A DNA stretch of 64,000 nucleotides from Anabaena azotica FACHB-119 (GTDB lineage: Bacteria; Cyanobacteriota; Cyanobacteriia; Cyanobacteriales; Nostocaceae). Of the stretch, positions 44,617 through 55,463 are shown piece by piece (position 1 is the first letter of the stretch; the number at the start of each line of letters is the position of its first letter). Location of the stretch: positions 124,001 to 188,000 of the forward strand of contig NZ_JACJSG010000003.1 in assembly GCF_014697625.1 (NCBI RefSeq), given 5' to 3'. Both the position numbers and the translations under genes were made by a program. The notes beneath the pieces were generated by a model. It searched no databases, was not told the DNA's origin, and saw nothing but the letters and a program-made list of their open reading frames with translations.

Positions 44617-45026
44617 AAGTATTTCTCCAATGGTTGAGATTCACTCACTTTTACGTAAACACACTCTTGAGCATTTAGAAAACCTTGCTGTAATAAAAAA
44701 GGTAAATTTTTCTTCTTAATTGGCTCAGATAAAAACCGACGATGACCATCTACATCTGATATTAAACTATCATCTTCAAAAACTAAGCCTACAAGTGCAT
44801 CCTGAATTGGCTTAATAATATTATCTATGTCAGGTGGGGAATCACCACAAAGATAAACTAGAGTTAACTGGAGATTAGCATCTTGAATTGGGCTGTTACC
44901 TTGCCAAACGTTTTGAGCCTCAGAGCGGACAAAATTTTTCCATTGTTGAAGTCTTTTCGGGTTGGCTTGTACTGAAAGAGGTCGTCTGTTAATGAGAAAT
45001 TCAAAAGGTAAATATGTTATTCGCAT
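44613..45026 (-). CDS. RusA-family Holliday junction resolvase
   Basis: The 137-residue protein matches RusA: PDIDNIIKPIQDALVGLVFEDDSLISDV holds the catalytic and DNA-binding motif, in order D-x-DN-x2-K-x3-DAL then EDD-x-x-ISDV (shown in two pieces, within 20 residues each: PDIDNIIKPIQDAL and FEDDSLISDV). RusA enzymes cut Holliday junctions and are common in phages. Here the gene is the first of three overlapping genes and its stop codon overlaps the next start by four bases. It is complete and on the minus strand. Its role with the nuclease partners is not known; it might process DNA freed by the partner. Confidence 0.85.
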   Translation of the reverse strand: MRITYLPFEFLINRRPLSVQANPKRLQQWKNFVRSEAQNVWQGNSPIQDANLQLTLVYLCGDSPPDIDNIIKPIQDALVGLVFEDDSLISDVDGHRRFLSEPIKKKNLPFLLQQGFLNAQECVYVKVSESQPLEKYL

Positions 45027-45253
45027 TCCCAGTTTATCTTTTGAGCATTTCTATACAAACTTACAGCATTTTCTCCAAATAACTGCTTCAGCCGAGAAAA
45101 CTTATACCTCATTGTATCGAGTTTCACTATATATAGACAGCCAAGAAATCTCTTTCTTGGCTTAAGATTCAATTACTTAAATTTCAGTAACTCCAATTTC
45201 TTCATCTGTTCAAGAGAAATTGGCTATTTGTTCTGAGTAATTTAGCCTCAGAC

Positions 45254-46537
45254 TCACTCCGACTGAATTGGGTTATCCTTGGGATTAACTAACCTCAACA
45301 ATTTCTGCTTAATTTGAGCATCAAATACTTCCCATTTCATCCTGGCATAGGCAGAGTTTTCGTTACTCCCAGACAAGAAACCCATCGGAATTTCAAAGCC
45401 GCCAGCGCCTGTTCTTCCCCCACCAAAAAATCGACCTGTACTATCTTGACCGAAGGCTTCTTTGATAAATTCATCGGGGTCTAGGGTCAATTTAGTAGTC
45501 CTTAAGGAACCAATGACTACTTCTAATTCGTCATCTTCATCATGGACAATGCCGTAAACTACAGCAGTGTGGACGTTTTCCTCAGTAACTAGGAAATCTG
45601 CGGCTTGGGGGATAGCGTCGCGGTCATCGTAGCGCAAGTAACCCACACCAGCAATGGAAAAGTTGTTCTGCACAATGCGATTTTTGAGCGATCGCTCGAT
45701 CACATCCATCACCCGTTTAGAACGGTTTGCCTGTAAAATGGCATTGAGCAGTTGAGCGTCATAAAATCGGCTCAGATAAGCCGCAGCCATAAAGTCTTCC
45801 TCTTGCGCCTGCATCAGTCGATTTGTATCAGAACGCAAGCCGTGCATTAAGGCTGTGGCACATTTGACGTGCTGACCGATACTGCTATCTAAGCTCAATA
45901 GACCAGTCTGGAGATATTGAGTAAAAATTGTGGCTGTGGCGCGTACATAAGGACGGATATCAACAAAATCCGCTTTGATATCTGTCTGTAAGCTGTGGTG
46001 GTCAATCACCGCTACTATGGGAATACCCGCCTGCTGTACTGCTGACAATAGCTGACTTGTTGTTCCTTGGTTATCAATAAATACCAGACCTTGATAACAG
46101 GATAAGTCCTTACCTTTGAGGGTTTGCGGTGTCCAACGCTGGGCGGGTAAACCTGTCAATTTAACTAGGGCAATATTTTCTTGGTGACTTAAAGTCCCAG
46201 CATAAATAATCTCACACTTGATATCGTATTGCTGGGCAATTAATTGGTAAGTCCAAGCACAAGAAAGGGCATCTGGATCAGGGAAGTCTTGCAATATAAT
46301 TAACTGACGCTCATGGCGGTGTAATAATAGCGTCTTTTGCAATTCTTCTGACTTCTGAAAGGCAAGGGAATTGTTCCGTTGTCCTGTATATATACCTACT
46401 CCTTCACCTATGGATGCGGGCAAGGATGGTTTTGTAATGGTCACTTCTGCTTCTTTGTCTACTTCAGGTTCTTCAGGGTTTGGCTCTTTAGTCAATGAAA
46501 AACTCTCAGACTGCTTAAATGAAGAATTCAATTGCAT
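45254..46537 (-). CDS. DHH/DHHA1 family phosphoesterase (NrnA-like)
   Basis: The 427-residue protein has an extra disordered acidic N-terminus (TKEPNPEEPEVDKEAEV) before a DHH domain. It shows DFPDPDALSCAWTYQLI (the first acidic motif), FIDNQGTT, the DHH-type VIDHHSLQTD and the C-terminal DHHA1 domain with GRFFGGGRTGAGGFEIP. Such enzymes degrade nanoRNA, c-di-AMP breakdown products or pAp in the cytosol; which one is not clear. ATG at 46537 chosen (a TTG two codons upstream is possible). No linked gene. Confidence 0.85.
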   Translation of the reverse strand: MQLNSSFKQSESFSLTKEPNPEEPEVDKEAEVTITKPSLPASIGEGVGIYTGQRNNSLAFQKSEELQKTLLLHRHERQLIILQDFPDPDALSCAWTYQLIAQQYDIKCEIIYAGTLSHQENIALVKLTGLPAQRWTPQTLKGKDLSCYQGLVFIDNQGTTSQLLSAVQQAGIPIVAVIDHHSLQTDIKADFVDIRPYVRATATIFTQYLQTGLLSLDSSIGQHVKCATALMHGLRSDTNRLMQAQEEDFMAAAYLSRFYDAQLLNAILQANRSKRVMDVIERSLKNRIVQNNFSIAGVGYLRYDDRDAIPQAADFLVTEENVHTAVVYGIVHDEDDELEVVIGSLRTTKLTLDPDEFIKEAFGQDSTGRFFGGGRTGAGGFEIPMGFLSGSNENSAYARMKWEVFDAQIKQKLLRLVNPKDNPIQSE

Positions 46538-47913
46538 ATGCAAAGTTTTTGTAAATGTGAGGCTCCATTGATTTGTTCAGAGATATTGCCATCAGCAATT
46601 AACTGATTTAACCCCACATTCTGATCTTCGCAAAAATCTAGCAATATGGGGATACATATCTCGGTATATTTTTTGTCAAGATGGTAATTCAGCAATTTGA
46701 CAGATTCCACCATAATGGTGATTCAGGATGAAAACAAAGACGTTATATTTGTGGTAAGGCATTTTCAAGGCTGATCAATCTTTGTTATATTAGGTTGCGT
46801 ATTAAAGCTATTTGCTATCACAGCTTTTGCTAATTTACCCCTCAAAAGGATGGTTTGATATTGCGAGATTTATGTCTTGCTGATCACTCCCACCAGGCAT
46901 ATCTTTTACATTCCCCAGGTTTACTTTGATTGGGGTGTATTTCCGACCTCATATTTCAGTCTATCCTTTGCTGGGCATAAATTTAGGCTCAAGGTTTTAT
47001 TGACTAATATTCAATTTTACCCTTAGTTCTATTCTGAAGGCAAAAGGGTGTCTTGTATCAATTGACTGTCATGACTGTCAGCAGCATTGTCAACAATTTC
47101 TGATTTAAGTTTTTGCATTCACCCCAAATACAGCCAATTTCTAGTACATGAGTTAAGGCTGTCGCCAGTAGTTAAACAGGATAAATCAATTAAGGTTGGT
47201 GGTCTATTCCTTTGGGGAAGCAAGCTACAAGCAGCGTCTGGCAAAGATGAATTTAGCTCTCAAAAAAGGGCGTTGCTGATTGAAAATATGAATTTACCGG
47301 GCTACGCCCCGCTACGCTAACAAGCAAAACTTATATCTTGCACCATTACATTATGGCGAAAATCAAAGCCTAAAACCCCTATTATTTCGTAGGGTGGGGA
47401 GTGCAGGGAGCCAGATGCTTGTTGAGAAAGTGCAAGATGTCACAAAAGCAAGCCACCTGTGTGCGGTTCCCCCGTTGAGGAGAGTGGCGCACATTCGCTA
47501 CTAGGCGTTCCCGCAGGGTAGACGCAAAGTTACAAAGAATAAACAAGATAATTTTGGCATTTCATACTCTGATTCAGCAACGCCAAAAAAGGACTAAAGT
47601 CCTTACTACGAGGACAGACGAGAGAATAATGACGAAAATCTTGCGAAAAAATAGCGCCTTAAGTTTGCCGTTTATTAATTTATGTGTTATTATAGGAGGC
47701 TGTTGGCTGTTCAACGGGTTAATTGCCTATGCCCCTACATCCTACGTGGGTAAAACATCCCTCGCTGGATAGAGGCACAATAAGATTTATACCCAGTTTG
47801 GTACTTGAAGCGGCTTAATCTTAGGCTGATCTGGTACGACCAACTAGACAAGCAACTATCACACCTACTTCTAGGTGACAATTGACTGGGTACTTAAGAT
47901 TATTGTGTTAGTG
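46538..47913. other. 1.4-kb gene-poor region with repeats
   Basis: No coding region with family support on either strand. Contains CGCTACGCCCCGCTACGC and GGCGTTCCCGCAGGGTAG pieces at 47300-47520 (dispersed Nostoc-type repeats) and AAGGACTAAAGTCCTTACTAC near 47590. Small open frames here (about 60-77 codons) look like chance. Confidence 0.5.
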
Positions 47914-48411
47914 TCAAAGTCCTATAACATATTTTTGCCACTCTTGATGCAAGCCACTCTTCAGATGTTTGCTGACCTCAAAATAGAGGCTGCTGTACGG
48001 TTGACGAGGCTGATGGCGCAGAGGCATCCGGGCCTCTTGGGGTGTGCGACTGCCTTTTTTGACATTGCAACGGACGCAAGCCGTCACAATATTTTCCCAG
48101 CTATCGCCACCACCGCGCGATCGCGGAATAACATGGTCTAATGTCAGCTCATCCCCAGTGTATCCACAGTATTGACAAGTGTGTCCATCGCGATGCAAAA
48201 TATTGCGGCGAGTTAGTGGAATTTCCTTGTAAGGAACGCGGACATAATGACGCAACCGGATTACAGTTGGTAACGGAAAGTCAGAGTAAAGAAACCTGCC
48301 GTTGTGTTCAACACGTTCTGCTTTGCCCTTGATTAATAGAACCGCAGCACGTCGCCAGCTCGTTATATTGAGCGGTTCGTAAGAGGCATTTAATACTAAA
48401 ACCTTCCCCAT
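47914..48411 (-). CDS. HNH endonuclease, cyanobacterial conserved type
   Basis: The 165-residue protein has an HNH core with zinc-binding cysteines: CQYCGYTGDELTLDHVIPRSRGG, then WENIVTACVRCNVKKGSRTP. The N-terminal half (GKVLVLNASYEPLNITSWRRAAVLLI and RHYVRVPYKEIPLTRRNIL) is conserved in a stand-alone cyanobacterial family. It nicks or cuts DNA in principle, but its cell role is unknown. No phage or restriction genes neighbour it. Confidence 0.9.
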   Translation of the reverse strand: MGKVLVLNASYEPLNITSWRRAAVLLIKGKAERVEHNGRFLYSDFPLPTVIRLRHYVRVPYKEIPLTRRNILHRDGHTCQYCGYTGDELTLDHVIPRSRGGGDSWENIVTACVRCNVKKGSRTPQEARMPLRHQPRQPYSSLYFEVSKHLKSGLHQEWQKYVIGL

Positions 48412-48504
48412 TGATCAAGCTCAAGGTATTAGTTTTACATATATTAACACAGTTTTCCTCTCCTTGGGGAGGGGTAGATAAATTATACTTCCGACATAAT
48501 TTTG

Positions 48505-48660
48505 GGGTGGGGAGATGGGGGAGATGAGGGAGTGGGGGGAGATGGGGGAGATGAGGGAGATGAGGGAGATGAGGGAGATGAGGGAGTGGGGGGAGCAGGG
48601 GAGCAGGGGAGAATAACAACTGACTAATGACTAATGACTAATGACTAATGACTAAAAAAT
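48505..48660. repeat. GGGGGAGATGAGGGAGATG tandem repeats and ACTAATG heptamers
   Basis: Six or more purine-rich GAGATGA/GGGAGATG units, then GGGGAGCAGGGGAGC, then four AATGACT units. Open frame through it is a HLPHLP-type repeat artefact. The rest of 48412-48926 shows no gene; the alr promoter must be near its end. Confidence 0.85.
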
Positions 48661-48926
48661 TTACCCAGGTATGTTGTCTGTGTTGCGAAATGCGCGTTAA
48701 ACTTCCTGATTAACTCTGATGTGATTATCAGAATTTTCAATACAACTAAAGCTATTGCGCTTTTAATTACGTGATCACTTATGAGGTTTGTTGACGGTGG
48801 ACGGTTCAAGGTTAACAGTCAACTGTCAACCGTCAACAACCAACATGAAAAGATGTGTAAGTGAGATGCGCTAAGGCTAAGGACGTTAAAAATCTGCACA
48901 GTGGTGTGAGCAAAGGAAGTTAAAAA

Positions 48927-50114
48927 ATGTTAAGTCGCAAGCCTGCCTCTAGTATGGCTTCTCATCAACATTGTGATACTTACGCTTGGTTTTCTCAGCG
49001 TGCTTGGGTGGAAATTGACTTGGAGGCGTTATCTTATAATGTGCAGCAACTGAGGCAATTTTTAGCACCGCATACTCAGTTAATGGCTGTAGTTAAGGCG
49101 GATGCTTATGGTCATGGTGCGGTGACGGTGGCGCAGACGGCGTTGCAAGGGGGCGCTAGTTGGTTGGGTGTGGCTACTGTTCCAGAGGGTATCCAATTGC
49201 GGGAGGCGGGAATTGAAGCGCCCATTTTGATTTTAGGGGCTACCCATACAGTTGAACAAATTCAAGCGATCGCTCAATGGCAACTCCAACCAACTATCGG
49301 TAGTCCTAAACAAGCTTTGATATTTTCCAATACCTTGGAAACAATGCAGCATGATTCCCCCATACCTGTGCATATTAAATTAGATACGGGGATGTCTCGA
49401 TTGGGGACTAATTGGCAACAAGCTGGAGAGTTTGTGCAGTTAGTAGACCGTTTACCCCATCTGGATATTGCTAGTGTTTACTCTCACCTAGCAACGGCAG
49501 ATAGTCCAGATACGAGCATTATGGCAGAACAGCATCGAAGATTTAAGGAGGCGATCGCCCAAATCAAGGCTTTGGGGATTAAAATTCCTAGCCTGCATTT
49601 AGCCAACTCCGCCGCTACCCTCGCGGACAAGCGCCTACATTACGATATGGTACGTGTAGGTTTAGCTGTGTATGGACTGTACCCAGCCCCTCACTTACAG
49701 AAAACAATCAGCCTCAAACCAGTGATCCAAGTCCAAGCCAGAGTTACCCATGTGAAAACAATTGCTGCGGGTACTGGCGTGAGTTACGGACATCAATTTA
49801 TCGCACCCCGTGAAATGCGTTTGGCGGTTGTGGGTATTGGTTACGCTGATGGTGTACCGCGTAATCTATCGAATCAAATGCAGGTGTTGCTGCGCGGTCA
49901 GCGAGTACCACAAATCGGCGCGATTACGATGGATCAGTTGATGATAGATGTGAGTGCTGTGCCAGATGTACAAGAAGGGGAAATAGTCACTTTATTAGGT
50001 GAACAGGGTCAGGAAAGAATCACAGCTGATGATTGGGCAGAAAAGTTAAATACCATTTCTTGGGAAATTCTCTGTGGCTTTAAACATCGTCTACCCCGTG
50101 TAGGGGTGATGTAG
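48927..50114 (+). CDS. alr: Alanine racemase
   Basis: Alr interconverts L- and D-alanine for peptidoglycan, using PLP. The 395-residue protein has the PLP-lysine motif MAVVKADAYGHGAVTVAQ (K57), the barrel sequence HIKLDTGMSRLG, YSHLATADSPD, LHLANSAATL and, in the C-terminal domain, the catalytic Tyr region GVSYGHQFIAP and GYADGVPR. The ORF starts with a 20-residue hydrophilic leader before RAWVEIDLEAL; the ATG at 48927 follows AGGAAGTTAAAA. Full length and intact. The tRNA-Leu gene follows. Confidence 0.95.
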   Translation: MLSRKPASSMASHQHCDTYAWFSQRAWVEIDLEALSYNVQQLRQFLAPHTQLMAVVKADAYGHGAVTVAQTALQGGASWLGVATVPEGIQLREAGIEAPILILGATHTVEQIQAIAQWQLQPTIGSPKQALIFSNTLETMQHDSPIPVHIKLDTGMSRLGTNWQQAGEFVQLVDRLPHLDIASVYSHLATADSPDTSIMAEQHRRFKEAIAQIKALGIKIPSLHLANSAATLADKRLHYDMVRVGLAVYGLYPAPHLQKTISLKPVIQVQARVTHVKTIAAGTGVSYGHQFIAPREMRLAVVGIGYADGVPRNLSNQMQVLLRGQRVPQIGAITMDQLMIDVSAVPDVQEGEIVTLLGEQGQERITADDWAEKLNTISWEILCGFKHRLPRVGVM

Positions 50115-50290
50115 GGATTGGGGATTGGGGACTGGGGATTGGGAAGCATTTTCTTATTGGTTTGCTGATTAATCTCTGTCCTCATCTATCTAGTGATGGC
50201 TATGTGGATGATTGTTATCAATTTTTACTATTTTTCCTTCCTTGTTCCCTATTCCCTAAAAAAGTGTGTTATACTAGGATAGTTGCACAA

Positions 50291-50372
50291 GCGGATGTGG
50301 CGGAATTGGCAGACGCGCTAGATTTAGGTTCTAGTTCCGAGAGGAGTGAAGGTTCAAGTCCTTTCATCCGCA
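50291..50372 (+). tRNA. tRNA-Leu (anticodon UAG)
   Basis: The acceptor stem pairs GCGGATG with CATCCGC, the discriminator is A. The anticodon stem CTAGA/TCTAG encloses the loop TTTAGGT, anticodon TAG, reading CUA. A long variable arm (Leu type) and T arm GGTTCAAGTCC are present. CCA is not encoded. Confidence 0.95.
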
Positions 50373-50629
50373 TTTAAATGAGAAGAAGTTAAAGCTTAGG
50401 GGCTGGTGACTAGTATACATTTAGTTTCCCCCAGTAATCAACTAACCTTGTAGAGTTGACAGTGATGGAGCATTTGTCACCGTTAGGTTTGAACTTTGAG
50501 ATATGGCATATAGCTTTAAATACTTTGCGCGAAACAAAGCCTTGGCTATTGGATGAATTTATCCTATGGGAGTAAAGCTCACAATCGTGGTTGTTTGCTA
50601 TATTCAAGGGAATGACAATTAATTAAAGT

Positions 50630-50872
50630 ATGCAAAGTATCAAAATCAATTCTTATGTTGGTAAAGATGGGATATTGCATTTAGATATCCCTGTAGATGT
50701 GCAAGAAACTGAGTTAGAAGTAATCGTTACAGTCAAACCTGTGGAGAAAAGAATTGATTTGTTGGCTGGGGATGAAACTAACAAGTTAGAATGGCATAAT
50801 TTTATTAATATGACTTACGGCTGTTTAGCCGATGACCCTATTACTAGATATCCTCAAGGTGAATATAAATAA
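50630..50872 (+). CDS. Small antitoxin-like protein without visible toxin
   Basis: The 80-residue product has MQSIKINSYVGKDGILHLDIP, then a strand-rich middle (LEVIVTVKPVEKR) and a C-terminal YGCLADDPITRYPQGEY. The pattern resembles the small antitoxins that precede PIN-domain toxins in cyanobacteria, but no toxin gene follows; the next gene is an unrelated 204-residue protein 165 bases on. It may be an orphan antitoxin. No firm family. Confidence 0.55.
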   Translation: MQSIKINSYVGKDGILHLDIPVDVQETELEVIVTVKPVEKRIDLLAGDETNKLEWHNFINMTYGCLADDPITRYPQGEYK

Positions 50873-51037
50873 AGACAAGCCATAGAATGATTTATTTGTT
50901 ATGGCTTTTATTATTCTGATGAGGTAAAGACAAGAATAATGGAACGCAGATAAACGCAGATAAATGTGTACCTCAGCAGGCTAGGAAGCTCTATAGATAA
51001 GAATGCTTGTATTGTTTATTTAAAGTAAAGGTAGGGA

Positions 51038-51652
51038 ATGGCTTACAGTGATTTCAACTTAGCAAAGGTTAAAAATGATTTTGGCTTGGCTTTGGACGAA
51101 AGCCGTAATTTATTCGTTGACACTCAGCCAGTGCTACCTTCTGCTACTTTAAAAACTCTCTTGATTGATTACATTCCTTTAGCGACATCTATTTCAACTG
51201 AAAAAGCTAGGTCGGAATTTTTAATTGCGCCTATTTTAGCGGAAGTTAGGCGATTATTAAATAACCAAGTTTCTCTTTTTTCGGGTAATGAGTTTAATGT
51301 CGATGCCCAAAGAGGTTTACAAGGATTTTGTGATTATATCATTAGCGGTTCTAAAGAACAATTATATATTACTGCTCCAGTAACTATTATATTTGAAGCT
51401 AAGAAGGAAGATATTATTGGTGGTCTTGGTCAATGTGTGGCGGCGATGGTGGCGGCGCAGTTATTTAATCAAAGCAAGAATCATGAGGTTGAGCGCGTTT
51501 ATGGTGCTGTGACTACGGGAACTAATTGGAAGTTTTTATTTTTAGAAGGGACGATTGTTTATATTGATGAAATTGAATACTATATCAAAGAAGTTGATAA
51601 GATTTTAGGTATTTTGCTGCAACCTTTTCAGCCTGTTTTGGCTGTTGTTTAA
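51038..51652 (+). CDS. Small PD-(D/E)XK nuclease-like protein
   Basis: The 204-residue protein looks like the restriction endonuclease-like proteins common in cyanobacteria: SEFLIAPILAEVRRLL, LQGFCDYIISGS (Asp of the active site) and VTIIFEAKKEDI (E-x-K), then GLGQCVAAMVAAQLFN and YGAVTTGTNWKFLFLEG. The D ... E-x-K arrangement and the Q helix are the family hallmarks. It is near type I restriction 'R N-term' domains but much shorter. The target is unknown and no methylase is adjacent. It stands alone. Confidence 0.7.
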   Translation: MAYSDFNLAKVKNDFGLALDESRNLFVDTQPVLPSATLKTLLIDYIPLATSISTEKARSEFLIAPILAEVRRLLNNQVSLFSGNEFNVDAQRGLQGFCDYIISGSKEQLYITAPVTIIFEAKKEDIIGGLGQCVAAMVAAQLFNQSKNHEVERVYGAVTTGTNWKFLFLEGTIVYIDEIEYYIKEVDKILGILLQPFQPVLAVV

Positions 51653-51795
51653 TGATAGCAGGTGATAGGTGACAGGTGACAGTTTCAAAAGCTGTTTGGT
51701 ATTTGGTGGGCAATGCCCACCCTACGTAGATTTCAAAAATCACACGTGAATATATATTCAAAGCATTGACAATTGCAAGCGATCGCCAACTAAAA

Positions 51796-54700
51796 TTAAC
51801 AGCAAAGTTCGGCGATCGCTCTAACTAAAATATCGAAATCAACGGGTTTGCTGATATGGCGTTGAAAGCCGGCTGAGATTGCCTGTTGATGATTTATCTC
51901 TCCCGCATAGGCGGTGAGGGCGATCGCGGGAATTTGTCCGCCTTTGGTTGCAGGTAAAGCCCGAATCTGTCGCATCAGGGAATAACCGTCTACTTCTGGC
52001 ATTCCAATATCGCTGACTAATATATTGGGTTGAAAGGATTCTAGGGTAGTTAGCACTTCTTTTGCAGAGGTGAGGGTCAGGGTTTGCGCCCCATACTGGT
52101 TAAGTATAACTGCTATTAGCTCACGGGCATCGGGTTCATCATCGACAATTAAGACTCGCATCCCGGTGAGGTCAGGTTCTGGCTCAAATACTGCTTCTGG
52201 CTGGGGGGTTTCTGGCTCAAGATTTACTAGTGGCAATTGAACTGTAAATGTCGCGCCTAAGCCTTCACCTGGGCTGTCTGCGGTGATGCTTCCGCCATGC
52301 GCCTCAACTAACTGACGGACGATCGCTAATCCTAACCCCAGTCCGCCAAATTTGCGAGTTGTGGAAGCATCTTCTTGACAAAATGACTCGAATATATGCG
52401 GTAGGAAGCTGGGGTTAATTCCTTTACCTGTATCGCTGACTGTGATTTGGGCTTGATTGCCGACTCGTTGCAATTGAATATCTACTCTTCCATAATTGGG
52501 GGTAAATTTAATGGCGTTGGACAGGAGATTCCAAACCACCTGCTGGAGTCGCACTGCATCGCCGGCTACCTGCCCGATTTGGGGAAGTACCGGATGCAGG
52601 ATGATGTTTTTAGCGATCGCTGCGGCTGTGACTGTATCAATTGCTGCTTCCATCACAAATACTAAATCGACGGCAGCTATTTGTAAGGTGAGTTTGCCAC
52701 GGAGAATTTTGGCAATATCTAGAAGGTCGTCAATTAGTTGGGTTTGAAGTTTGGCGTTACGTTCAATTGTAGCTAATGCTTCAGTAGTTTTCGCCGGATT
52801 CAGCTTTTGCTTTTGCAGTAGTTTTGTCCAACCCAAAATGGGGTTGAGGGGGGAGCGTAATTCATGGGAGAGAACCGCCAAAAACTCATCTTTAATCCGG
52901 TTCACCCGCATGAGTTCTTCTGTTTGTTGCTGTAGTGAGGTCAGAAGCTGGGAACGTTCTAGGGCGATCGCCATTTGATCGCATATAGCTTGGAATAGGG
53001 ATTGTTCGGATGGGGTAAATGCGGTGCGGTTGAGGCTACCAAAACTCAACGTACCAAACACTTTTCCCTGTACAATCAGGGGTTGGCAGGCGCAAGCAGT
53101 TACTCCTAGCGATCGCGCTAATTGCAATTTGGGGTCATGGGAATTTTGCACATCACCCCAGACGATTTGGCGACCCTGTTGAGCGACTGTGCCACAAATC
53201 GCTTCTCCCAGTTCTAGCCATTCTAGCTGTTGAGCTACTTCTTGGGGGATGCCACCGTGGAAGGTGAGATGTAACTTCTGCTGCTGTTCATCAAGGATGT
53301 AGTTGAGGTAAACATCCACCCCCATCATTTCCTTGAGTTTGTTAAATATGGTTTCCGCCAGGGTCAGGGGTTGGGAGGAGGAGAGCAAATCACGGGTTGT
53401 TTCATACAGCATTTGGATATGTTGACTGCGCTCTTGCAGGGCGGCTTGGGCTTGTTTGCGGTCATTGATGTCAAAACTCAGACCATACCAAGCTTCAATT
53501 TCTCCAGTAGCGCCCCGTCTGGGCAAGGCGCGGAAAGCGTGCCAGCGATATTCCCCATCATGACGTAGGTAGCGTATTTCACCCTCATAGATTTTGCCTG
53601 TTTTTTGGCAATGTTGCCAATAGGGGATAATACTGGCTGCATCCTCCGGGTGTATTACTTCCACCCAACCGTAACCATAGGCTTCGGCTGCTGTTTGTCC
53701 GGTATATTCATACCAACGTTCGTTAAAGAGAACATTTTTGCCTTCTGCATCACAGACCCAGACGAGGGCGGGTGCAGCATTAGAAATTGTGCGGAACTCA
53801 GCTTCACTTTTTCGGAGTTTTTCTTGCGCTTCTTGGCGTTCAGTAATATCAGTGTTAGTACCGAACCAGCGCAATATTTGACCCTGCTCATCTCGCACCG
53901 GCACGGCACGGGAGAGAAACCAGCGATACCGCCCATCTTTGCCGCGTAGGGGAAAGGTGTCCTCCCAAATTTCCCCTGTTTCCAGGTGTTGACGTAACTT
54001 GTGAGTTACCGATTCTACATAGTCGGGGTGGTGTACCTTCTGCCAGCCCCAACCCTGCATTTCTTCTAGAGTTGTGCCTGTGTAGTCAAACCAGCGTTGG
54101 TTGTACCAGACAATATAGCCTGTTTCATCGGTCATCCAGGCAAGTTGAGAGATGTTATCTGCTAGGGTGCGGAAGCGTTCTTCGCTCTCCCGCAGTTGCT
54201 GTTGGGTCTGAGTAAGATCGCTCACATCCATCACCGCCACCCCCACACCAATCACCTCACCATTAGGTAAACATACGGGATAGTGGTTGGCAATGGTATT
54301 ACGAAATACACCCGGTCTAACTTCACCGTTGAAGTTCAAATTGAGTACAGGCTGTTGCGTCTCCATAATCTGGAGCAGCATCGGGGCAAACTGGGGAGCC
54401 ATTTGCGGTACAACTTCCCACAGGGTGCGACCGAAATGTTGACTCAGGGGTAGTTCATTCAGCTGTGCTAGGGCTTCGTTGGCATAGAGGAATCGTAGTT
54501 CGCGGTCAAACAGTGCCAGAGCAATGGGGGATGCGGCGAAAAATCCGCGTAGCAAGGCTTCGCTGCGTTGGCGCTCTAGTTCGGCTTGTTTGCGAGCGCT
54601 GATATCAGCCAGCGCACCGGGAAAGACTAGAGGATTGCCATTGGTGTCATATTCTACCCGCCCCCGCGCAATTACCCAGCGCTCCTCCCCGGCAGTATTA

Positions 54701-55463
54701 CGGATGCGGTACTCGCTAACGTATTCTTCACCAGTGGCGATCGCCTCTTCAATTGCCACCCTTACCTGAGCCTGATCATCTGGGTGAATGGCGTTGAGAA
54801 AATGCTCTATGGGTAATCCTTTTGCTGCACTCTCTGCATCAACACCAAACAGATGGGCAAGGCTACGGTTGACAATCAGGCGATTTTCTGTAATATTCCA
54901 ACGCCAAGTGTAAACGGAACCTGCTGCTAGAGCGGCTTCTAATTGAATGTGAGCTTCGCGCAAGTTCAGTTCTACCTGTTTGCGTTCGCGTAGCGCAGCT
55001 TGCTGCTCGCTGATATCTACCGTTGAGCCAACAATGCGAATGACTTGCCCTTGCTGGTTTCTCACCAAACAACCCCGCTCCCAAATATCCACCCAACGTC
55101 CATCTTCATGGCGGACGCGGTACTCTGCTTCATAAAGGTTATTTGCGCTGGCTAATAATTCGGGTAATTTCTCTTGTAACCGAGCAATATCATCAGGATG
55201 AATCCGTTCCCTCCACCAATTGGCACTGGGTGGCGCATCTGCTGCGTGAACGCCTATGAGGTCAAATAACTTTTCTGAACGATACACATTGTTTGTGATC
55301 AGGTCAAAGTCAAAGACCAGTCCATTGACTGCTTGTAAAACCAGGCAGAGTTGTTCTTCTAACCGCTTCTGGTGGTCTATATCAGTAATTGTACCGAGCC
55401 AACCTGTAATTTGCCCCTTGTGGTCTTTTGTGGGTATGCTGCGACTGATGAACCAGTGTTGAC
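51796..55463 (-). pseudogene. Giant hybrid kinase, 3' part (PAS repeats, GAF, HisKA, REC)
   Basis: This is the largest piece of a split gene. It runs from QHWFISRSIPTKD, directly at the inserted element, to the C-terminus. In order: end of one PAS domain, five more PAS domains (each with a PAC tail), a GAF domain (about LYETTRDLLSSSQP to IALERSQLL), HisKA with LSHELRSPLNPILG, HATPase_c with NLLSNAIKFT and GGLGLGLAIV, and a receiver with VLIVDDEPDA and the phosphorylated Asp in ILVSDIGMP. Translation from an internal ATG at 55287 is possible. Kinase and receiver domains are intact, so a shortened product could function. Confidence 0.8.

Noticed and set aside
46528..46713. 61-codon frame upstream of the DHH gene on the same strand
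   Set aside because: No family, no ribosome site and overlaps the DHH start; probably chance.
47087..47772. Two small plus-strand frames (77 and 72 codons)
   Set aside because: Include dispersed repeats (CGCTACGCCCCGCTACGC). The second has a hydrophobic end but no good start signal; not supported.
48308..48619. Minus-strand frame with repeated PHLPHLP
   Set aside because: Made by the GAGATGAGG repeat array.
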